Assembly: GCA_921293015.1 (NCBI GenBank)
Contig: OV121086.1
Coordinates: 47,509,402-47,573,401 of the forward strand
Direction: 5' to 3'
Length of the DNA: 64,000 nucleotides
Source: Phorcus lineatus
Lineage: Eukaryota > Mollusca > Gastropoda > Trochida > Trochidae
Shown: piece by piece, positions 56,375-64,000 of the stretch
Layout of the letters: each line of letters begins with the position of its first letter
Numbering within the stretch: position 1 is the first letter of the stretch
Made by a program: the position numbers and the translations under genes
Notes under the pieces: generated by a model
What the model saw: the letters and a program-made list of their open reading frames with translations, nothing else
What the model was told of the DNA's origin: nothing
The model's database searches: none

Positions 56375-56515
56375 GATGACTTTATTATGTCCTGTGGCAT
56401 ACCACTACGTCTTTGTCATTGTGGTACAGTGTCATCAAAGCTGATTGATGATTTGACGTATCTTGAAAACAAGATCAATAACAAGACATACAAGAGTCTC
56501 TTTACAAAGACATTG
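56375..56515 (+). CDS. Plus-strand zinc-finger gene, exon 2 (shared module)
   Basis: Between TGTTTTAG| and |GTGAGT, 47 codons in phase 0/0 (residues 22-68) begin DDFIMSCGIPLRLCHCGTVS. This is the counterpart of leader exon 2 at 51744-51911, nine residues shorter at its C-terminal end. Conserved residues are F-I, G, LR-x-C-x-CG-x-VS, L, L, E, Y and L. Unknown fold; likely the protein-interaction end of the factor by analogy with other leader domains. Confidence 0.85.
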
Positions 56516-56947
56516 GTGAGTAGTTATGTACTACAAATCTTTTGGGATATTGAATAACATCATATGAATGATATCTTAATATCATTTAATGTTAGGTTCC
56601 TTGTCAGGATTTTTTTTATCTATGAAAATCTACATAAGTTAATGCTTTCTCAGCCCAAAATATGTTAAAATATTCAAGTAAAAAAATCAAAACATTGTAA
56701 TTATGGCATTATCTTTATGCCATTATCTTTATGCCACAACTGATAATAGAAATAAAGGAACTCATATTTGCTTTAAGTACCGGTATACTAAAAAACTTTA
56801 CTGATATTAGTGAAAACATTTTATTAAGCTTAAAATTATCTTAAAACCAAAAGTAATTAGATATTGCATTTATTGGCACGACATTATTACATAGTTTAAA
56901 CAAAATCTTGAACAAAATTTATACAAATTGTATTGTTCAAATTTCAG

Positions 56948-58001
56948 AATTTTCAAGAATTTCAACTAACTGCCACTAACGCTAACAGCATAAATCTTTC
57001 AAACTCAACTGATTTAAACACATCTGAATCTGAAGTTTCGAGCCAAACTATTGAAAATATTCAACAAGATACACAGTACACACTTGACTGCACAGCTCTT
57101 GATACTGGTGGTTCTGACAACATTACTGTTTTGGATGAAGACTCAACAATACAGACAATATCTCTCCCACCTTACCCAGGATCTTCAACAATGTTGATAA
57201 CTGAAGTTCCTATAGTATCTGAACATCCGCTTGAAGCTACAGAAGCTATTTCAACTTCAGAACCTTCTGTGGCAGGTGGAGACACTATGGTTATGAGTAC
57301 AGGGCCCTCTTCTGACCGAACCAATTCTCCTGTTCAAGATTGTGAACATATAGCAGAGGAAAGTCCACTTGAGAGAAGTATGTCTGAGGTGGTTTTACAA
57401 ACTTCTGCTGTTGAATCAAAATCTTCTGATAATGGAATTCAATCAGCCATTGTGGTCTTAGAAGCACCTCAAATGCATGAGGATTCTGTTACTTCTACTT
57501 CCATTACTGCTTCAGATTCCTCTGAACAGATGGTTGATGTATCTGGTGTTAAAGCAGCAGAACATTGCACTTCAGAAATGGAAACTGAATCTGTAGAACA
57601 TAAACACTCAGCAGAATATGTTCAAGCGTTAGAAATTCCGACGATGACTCAGAAAGTTGGAGATGAAGAGACAATATTTGCAGCCACAGCGTGTACATTA
57701 TCAGAGCAGGTGACCTCAGACCTCTCAGACTCACAAGATGTTCCTCAAAAATATTCTGTACTCACGGAAGCTGTTTCTGATTTGATCAACTCAGATATGA
57801 ACTCATTGACTTCTCTCAATGACTTGAACACAGTGGCAATAGTCGCTGGAGAAAATGGACCTGTTTTTGTTTATGAGCAGCTTTGTGATGATGGGCAAAT
57901 AATTGTTGTAACTTCAGAGGAAGCCAATGAAAATGAGAATGGATCTAATGAGATTACTGTCCTTGCTGAAACAGCCAGTATACAACAGCCTATATCATCA
58001 G
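56948..58001 (+). CDS. Plus-strand zinc-finger gene, exon 3 (acidic Ser/Thr linker)
   Basis: Acceptor AAATTTCAG|AATTTT, donor ATCATCAG|GTAACA; 351 codons plus one base (residues 69-419, phase 1 exit). The stretch is rich in Ser, Thr, Glu, Asp and Val and low in basic residues, with repeated S-E/T-S-E patches. A hydrophobic patch near the end (DLNTVAIVAGENGPVFVYEQ) recalls acidic transactivation segments. No known domain. Position and exit phase match leader exon 3 of the divergent locus, which is half as long. Confidence 0.85.
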
Positions 58002-58012
58002 GTAACATTTGA

Positions 58013-58387
58013 TATACCGTATTCGACGTGATAAGCGCCCAGGGCGCTTAAAAAATTGGTAAAAGGGGGCGCTAATTAAAACGATAAAAATTGTCCTTAA
58101 GTTTAGTCTTGAAAGAGTTTTCTTACGATACACATGTCTTTGAAATATGGTTTTGTAACTTTTATCATTTTGATGGTGGCTGGGGGTCTTGAAATACCCT
58201 GTATTCTTCACTTTAGTGGAAGTAAAAGACTTATTGCAAGACTGAAAAACCTTCTTCAATGAATCAGCATGCAAGGTAAGCGATGTTGAGAGGTGGGCGC
58301 TAAATCAGGACGCATATTGTTCAGTAAAAAACGTGGTGGGTGGGCGCTTATAGGGGAGTGAGCGGTTATTAAGTCGAATACGGTATA
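58013..58387. mobile_element. MITE with TATACCGTATTCGAC termini, 11 bp after a donor
   Basis: The left end TATACCGTATTCGAC (58013) is perfectly inverted at the right end (GTCGAATACGGTATA, to 58387). Inside the termini come 'aagcgccca'-type repeats on both sides ('ataagcgcccagggcgctta', 'gggcgcttataggg'). The 375-bp element lacks coding capacity and sits in intron 3 with its left edge 11 bases past the end of exon 3. A TA target site would fit a Tc1/mariner-like or similar family. Confidence 0.85.
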
Positions 58388-58896
58388 GAGAATATTATAG
58401 AGGTGGTTTCATAATGCATCAGGTGTTCCTAAATATCAAGACTTACAGTTTGGAGGTGTTTCAGGATGTTATTTGCAAATATCTGTATCATAAAGATTTT
58501 TTTCATCATATTTCATATATATATCATAATTATAGTTACAGGTTCCAGTCAAATATTAATATGAAATTTTCACTTCATAATGGGCTGATTAAATTAATCC
58601 AAGAGTAAATTATGCATGCACATTTTTGTATTTGATGAAATTGAGGTTTTTGTTTGTAGTACCCAGAGTTATTGATGATTAATTTGACATGTAGAGTTGA
58701 CTCCCTTGAGCTGATTTTCCAATTAATTTTTAATTTTTTTTATTAATTACTACAAAGATAAATGCAAGACAATTGTTCTGTTTGTTTAAGAGCATGATAT
58801 TCTTCAAGTAAGTTGTTACTATAATTGATAAAAATACAAGAATATTTATCCATTTTGATTAGAAATGTTTTTTAAAAGCCCTTTGTTTTTCAATAG

Positions 58897-60018
58897 AAGC
58901 TGATGTTTCTGAAAGTCTAGAAGGAAGAGACATAACAGAATTCACAACAGAAGAGGAACCATATGATCTCATGCAAAGGATGGAGGTGGATCGAGTGCAG
59001 GACAAGTCAACGATGGACAGAATGTTTGTGTGCCGTCTGTGTAACAAAGCGTACAGGAGACACGCAGGCCTCAAGGAACATATGATCATCCATGACAAGG
59101 CCAGACGAGAAAAATACAAATGCACGATATGTGGGAAGGGTTTCTCTAAACCTTCACTGCTGAAGAGTCACATGGAACATCATAATCGGCTGAAACCTTT
59201 TCAGTGTGAAGTGTGCCATAAACGTTTTGCACAAAAAAGCTGTCAAACTCGACATATGAAGATTCACACGAAGGAGAAACCGTATGCCTGTAGTGTATGT
59301 GACAAGAGATTCAACCAGTTCGGCCATGCTCAGAAGCATATGAACATGCATGCTGACAATAGACACAAATGTAGTCTTTGTCCAAGAACTTTTCCAACTT
59401 TTGAAAAGTTAAAGAAACATCTTGCTCTCCATGAAAAGCTGAAAAGGACTGAATCAAACATTGAATGTGATAAACCAGTCTTCACGAAACATCTTCCACG
59501 AAAAGAGTTAAAATATTCTTGTAAGTATTGCCCCGAGAGATTTGCGAAGGAGTCTGAATTGTGGGCTCATGATGAGAGTCATGCTGAGGACAGACCGTTC
59601 CAATGTGAGATATGTGGATATAGATGTCTCCAGTTGAAAAATCTTAAGTATCATAAAAAATCTCATAAGGAGAGTGCCAACCATGTATGTGATATATGCG
59701 GCCAAAGGTTTCGTTCTGCATTCTGGTTGACAAATCACATCCTAGAACATAAAGGGGAGAAATCTTTCATGTGTGAAGACTGTGGGGAGGTTTTCACACT
59801 CCAATGTATGTTGACACGACATCGTGTTAGACGTCATGGCGTTAAACCAATCCGGAAGTGTAAGTCTTGTGGACTCATTTGCCCATCCTTAAAAGCATTG
59901 AGACACCATCGCGCAAAGGCCCATAGAGACATGAGACTGAAATACGGATGCAAGAAGTGCCCTGAACGATTCTCAGCTGTACAGCTACTAGTTCAGCATC
60001 TTAAATCTCATGTCGAAG
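58897..60018 (+). CDS. Plus-strand zinc-finger gene, exon 4 (11 fingers)
   Basis: Acceptor TTTTTCAATAG|AAGCTG joins in phase 1 (E-A-D-V-S-E-S), and donor GTCGAAG|GTATAG exits in phase 1 (residues 420-794). Eleven C2H2 fingers run from about residue 463 to 790: five, a short linker, then six more. All keep Cys2His2 ligands, unlike the mixed fingers of T1-T4, but few have TGEKP linkers (KTKEKP once). Finger 10 has Cys in place of the usual aromatic. Reading on past the donor gives nine more codons and a stop at 60050, so intron retention would yield a protein lacking the last four fingers. Confidence 0.9.
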
Positions 60019-60348
60019 GTATAGCTACTTATTTTCATCCATTACCTTGAAGATTTCTTCAACATTTAAATTTTTTTTTCACCAAACAAATGCAAATTTA
60101 TGTGTCTATATCATTGAAAACTGAGCAAAGTTAAAGGTTTTTAATAATAATCTGCCTTTTCCTTTAAAGAAATATTACCAGTATTTATTATGTATAACTG
60201 TTATTATTAACAATGCATTCAGTGAAAATAGAATCAGTATTTCCTCAAAAGCATAGCAGATTTACCAGCTACATTAGTTCAGTTTTGAAATAATTACAAT
60301 GCAAAAGTAATTGTAATTGGCCAAGTAATTAACAAAAGCATATTCTAA

Positions 60349-60800
60349 ATCATTCTCTCCCTACAGAAGTAGCTCCGTCATAAATTCCTATAAACCTCTG
60401 TCTTAATTCGAAGGTTTCTTTTGCACTAAAAGAAGAACTCTGAATGGATGCAAAGCGACGCCGTTTCAAAAGATATCATTCAAATCACCTCCGTTACTTG
60501 CGGAAGCTTTACAAAAGCTAAACTTTATTTGAATTTGCACCTTGCACTTTGAGTCGTCTTTACAGACAATACACCTCATTTTGCGACTGCATCAATGCAC
60601 AGGCCTATATGACAACAAATATGTTATTCATGCATTCCGCAGCATTCGGTGTTTTCATTTGCTGAAATATTGCCGGGTAGTTTAAGTTGCAATACATCTC
60701 CGGTAGGGGAAACTGCTTGATGCCCGAGAAACCTTTGAATTAAGACAGAGGTTGTAAAAGATTTTATGACGGAGCTACCTCTGTTTGGAGGGAATGATTC
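60349..60800. mobile_element. Foldback element in intron 4 (first)
   Basis: Long imperfect terminal inverted repeats: 'aatcattctctcc', then 'gtagctccgtcataaa' and 'aacctctgtcttaattc' at the left (60349-60415). Their complements occur in reverse order at the right (60728-60800). The 310-bp centre lacks coding capacity. Confidence 0.8.
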
Positions 60801-60907
60801 TTAATTTTAAACTGATAAATGTTCACAACAAATCGATTTTCAGCCTATTGCTGTGGGTCTTTCATGGTTAAAATGGTTTTGATAATGACCAAATCATATA
60901 AATGAGA

Positions 60908-61291
60908 TTTATTTAATAGTTTTTGCCAAATATCATCTGCTTCATCAGCGTAAATGAATCCGCTGATCGAGCTCCTTCCATATACCCCAATCTCTTTCGA
61001 GCCAAATCCCTCGTTCAGCTGGCGCGGCCTGATATTTCGTGGCTGTGCTCACCTGTTATTGTTTAAGCCAATGAAATGTCGTCATACAGGGAGCTTGAAG
61101 CTACTCCTTTGAACTTAACGGAATTTTCCATCCGGGTTGTGCCGCTGTTGCCAGATGCAAGTCGTCTCATTGGCTGGTTAGATAGCTAGCAATACGAGGC
61201 TTTTGGCCTAAAGGATATCAGGGTTTATGGAAGGAGCTTGATCGGCGGATTCAATTACACTGATGTAGCAGGTTGGCCAAATATTATTTAT
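60908..61291. mobile_element. Foldback element in intron 4 (second)
   Basis: Left 'ccaaatatcatctgcttcat' and 'gaatccgctgatcgagctcc' then 'ttccata' are inverted at the right ('tatggaaggagcttgatcgg', 'cggattc', 'ctgatgtagcaggttggcca'). About 80-bp arms around a 220-bp centre. It lies about 110 bp from the first foldback element and is a different family. Confidence 0.8.
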
Positions 61292-61510
61292 AGCCTATGG
61301 TTTGGATGGAGAAAGTGATATTTCAAGTTATTGGTTGGATAAAGATGAAATTTATCAAAAACAATTAAATAGTCTGTTTATGAAGAAAGAAAATTGGTTC
61401 CTGAACTAGAGAGATTTCTAAAACATTGTTCAAATAGATTAAGATGTTGTAACAATTTTCAGTATAATGTCATTTCAGGCATGTCATTGATTTCTGTATT
61501 TCTTTAACAG

Positions 61511-62025
61511 ATGACACAAAAACTGATGTGGAGAAGGAGAAGGATGACACATTGGAAGAATCGAACGAAGAGAAGGCAGAAGATTCCAAACAGCAACCTT
61601 CCACAGAAAAAACTGTTAAAAGAAGAACCCCATGTCCAATATGCAGAAAACAACTCCATCCTGGTAGCATAAACAAACATGTTCAGGCCCATGGGGGAGC
61701 CAGACTATCGAAAACAGTTACAAAAACTGGCCAGCCAAGGACTCCATGCTCTGTTTGTGACCAGCTCATTTCGGAAACATCTATGTACACCCACATGAGG
61801 TTACACAAAAGGAAAGGGGAGGTTAAGGAGGAACCTCGTAAAGATGATGGCAAACTCAGGGAGCCATGTGAAGTCTGCGGGAAGATGTGTATTCCACATA
61901 GTCTCCCTAAACACAGGCTTTTGCATCTGTCGGAGCCACCCTTCAGCTGTGATGTTTGTGGCAAAAGATTTACTCAGAAATCCAATGTCACTCGGCATAA
62001 AAAGGCACGGCATCCTGAGAAGTAG
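61511..62025 (+). CDS. Plus-strand zinc-finger gene, exon 5 (last 4 fingers)
   Basis: Acceptor TTCTTTAACAG|ATGACAC completes an Asp codon in phase 1. A Glu/Lys/Ser-rich stretch then leads to three short fingers of one subtype (TPCPICRKQL, TPCSVCDQLI, EPCEVCGKMC, each with Pro before the first Cys and a 10-residue Cys-His gap or close to it). A canonical finger (FSCDVCGKRFTQKSNVTRH) and A-R-H-P-E-K-stop follow. Residues 794-964. The three short fingers look like an internal duplication, and their basic spacers may bind DNA or act as a nuclear signal. Confidence 0.85.
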
Positions 62026-62333
62026 CTGTATTTGAAAGAAGTGAACAGTAACCAGACTTGAATTGAGACAATAATAGGAACTCAGGTTTTGAAGATTACA
62101 TATACTGGTAATGGCTGGTCACTGGTACCTTACAAAATTATGTGATAAATGTGCTCAATGAAATTTCTTATTGTCATGGAAATGTTTTTTCCTTATAAAT
62201 GCGGGCATCTTGGGAGGTTAATCAATGCTTTGATAAAGTTGGTCTCTTGAAAGTGCAATATTGGATTTTGATGAAGTAAAACCATTTCAACCTTTTGAAA
62301 ATGGTCTGACAAAATCTTTGTTTCTGTTTTGTT

Positions 62334-62339
62334 AATAAA
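62334..62339 (+). promoter_or_regulatory. Poly(A) signal of the plus-strand zinc-finger gene
   Basis: AATAAA 309 bases after the stop, with a T/G-rich stretch just downstream (GTCTGAAGGATTTTTGTGTT). Confidence 0.65.
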
Positions 62340-62453
62340 ATGTCTGAAGGATTTTTGTGTTTAAAATTATACCTTCTTTAAACTCAGCAATAGTAAGTAG
62401 ACCACATACTGTCCTCAAAGGAAGATAACATTCGACTATTGACTATAAGCGAG

Positions 62454-62538
62454 GTTGATCCAATGATTTATCGATATTCATCAAGATGAAGCTTTGGTGA
62501 ATATTATGTGTCCTAGGTCGCTAAACCATTGGATCAAC
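62454..62538. repeat. Small inverted repeat
   Basis: GTTGATCCAATGATTTA (62454-62470) is inverted at 62522-62538 (TAAACCATTGGATCAAC) with one mismatch. The 51-bp centre also tends to pair. MITE-like. Confidence 0.7.
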
Positions 62539-62539
62539 A

Positions 62540-64000
62540 GAGTCTGAAGTCTGAAATATTGTATTTTTATATTTAAAATGACTGAAATTATTGTTATTCT
62601 GTCAAATATAAGAGGTGTAACTCCAATTCAGCACAGTCACAGACACAAACAATTCCTATCATTTTATTCATGGTATTATATGCAAAGTAGAGTAGAGTTA
62701 ATGGTTGGGATTTCCAAAAGCTTATTCTATCCACCAAAAGTGTTCAGATTGGTTTGTGATTCACACAGGTTGACATTGCCTGGTGCCAATGCTGTAATTT
62801 AATCAAGTAGACATGATAAATGTAGTAGACAAAATTACCTCAAGTCAAACACTTAAGTCTTAACACTTCAGTTGTAAAGTTAATGAAACAATATTCTGAG
62901 CAGACACTCTATTGGAATCTGAATAAGGAAGCATATGAAACTGATTGACAATTTGCTTCAGATGTCCTATCATGGAATGACCTGTATTTCACTTGCTAAA
63001 CATTGAAAGTTGACTGTACCAAGACAGCAGCCAATCCTATTAGTAAACCCCAGGTCCTTATGAGAAGAAAAGTTTCAGGATTGGGTAGTTTGAGGAGAGG
63101 TTGTTCCCAGGGGGTCATGTTGGCCAATTCTGATCAGATGCAATGGTATAAGTATCCTTCTTCTCTTAATTTTAAGAAACACTAAGCCAAAAAGGTGGGC
63201 AAATTTCCCTAGAACCCCGTCTTAGTAGGAACAACACTGGAAAAACAACATGCATGCTTTGGTCATTTGCTTAAAAAATAATTCCTTGCCCACAGAGGTA
63301 GTTCAAGCTGTTTTTACTCAAAAATTTAGTAGCCTAATTAGATGCAATAAAAGTTTGTAAACAGCGATTCAGTTTCAAAGTAATTATTAATAGCCTCAAT
63401 CATTCTATATGAGTTTTGGTAAAATTAGAATTTATTCAACTGTGCACTAGTCTTCTTGACAGAACATGGTAACATAATATGGGGACATAATAAAGGCCTC
63501 AGTGACAACAGTCAAGCCTTCAATCAAGAGGTGTTTTCTAGGCTGAAACTTGGCAGATAGTTTTGCAAATTTTTTACCCTCTATAGGAATCTTACTATCC
63601 TTGGAGAGTGCTTGTATTAAAACTTGGGTTAGCTTAGCTCCAGTACCTGCTGTATAACCTCTTCCCCCATATCATTGTGTATGTAAATGGCAACATTAGG
63701 GTATCAAAATGAACAAGTAATTACCCTTATTTGAGTTGATGTAGATGGAAGAATACTCAAATTGACTGAGAAATCACCATAAACTCCCTGAAAACACTTG
63801 GAAATACGATGAAAAATCCCTTTTAAATAGTGCTATTGGCTTACCCGGCTTCATACAATGGATAACATAAGGAGAAACAGGGACACCAAAAATAGAATTA
63901 ATAAATCTTATAAAAAAGGGTTTGTAAACAAGAACTATTCTTATCAGAGCTTTGCATCATAAAAACAACAGATTTAGGGTCTGGCCAAAAGGGACAGGGG
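62540..64000. other. 3' flank, non-genic
   Basis: No gene supported. It contains dispersed repeat R2 copy 2 (63095-63235); otherwise nothing seen. Confidence 0.5.
63095..63235 (+). repeat. Dispersed repeat, family R2, copy 2
   Basis: Matches the reverse complement of 49265-49420 over its length; see that entry. The open frame 63003-63185 across it is fortuitous. Confidence 0.6.

Noticed and set aside
63003-63185. 60-residue protein in the 3' flank
   Set aside because: Falls on the dispersed repeat R2.
1-64000. CRISPR array, operon, riboswitch or bacterial features
   Set aside because: Introns, SINEs and poly(A) signals show animal nuclear DNA. No regularly spaced direct repeats were seen.

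Overview
The window looks like nuclear DNA of a lophotrochozoan, most probably a gastropod mollusc. The basis is AT-rich intergenic sequence, small exons split by GT-AG introns, several tRNA-headed SINEs with a 'ggtgaggtgag' tail of the kind common in molluscs, short foldback DNA elements, and relics of a Penelope-like element and a Tx1/L1-like LINE. The assignment is inference; no species is claimed.

Layout. Positions 1-22,900 hold no gene I can support. They are a repeat-rich desert with old dispersed repeats, a LINE relic (1646-3760, minus), a Penelope-like 3' end (6900-7330, plus), two copies of one MITE (18863, 21056), a hairpin and a SINE with perfect target-site duplications (22409-22729). 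A GC-richer promoter-like patch lies at 22930-23130. A small two-exon plus-strand gene (26364-28079) encodes a 136-residue stand-alone death-domain-like protein.

The rest of the window is dominated by C2H2 zinc-finger coding sequence. On the minus strand three short 5' exons (55013-54963, 51911-51744, 51566-51062) encode a 241-residue leader without zinc fingers, ending in phase 1. Downstream lie four separate large exons (T1 48099-45992, T2 42678-41384, T3 38486-35653, T4 31926-30905). Each begins at a good acceptor in matching phase 1, each carries its own array of about 11 to 20 fingers, and each ends in its own stop. I see no other leader copies between them. The simplest reading is one 24-kb locus in which a common leader is spliced to one of four alternative zinc-finger terminal exons, giving proteins of about 943, 672, 1185 and 581 residues. 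This resembles the design of Drosophila lola and mod(mdg4), but with a leader that is not a BTB domain.

Head to head with it, about 720 bp away, a plus-strand gene (55736-62025, five coding exons, 964 residues, about 15 fingers) has a related leader. Exon 1 ends in C-x-E-K in phase 0, exon 2 has the same F-I...G..LR-C-x-CG-x-VS pattern, and a long acidic Ser/Thr-rich exon 3 ends in phase 1. The two genes look like an inverted duplication sharing a divergent promoter that contains ETS-like sites. Introns of both genes are loaded with foldback transposons, one inserted only 11 bp after a splice donor. All gene models rest on reading splice signals and frames by eye; no transcripts or database searches were available.
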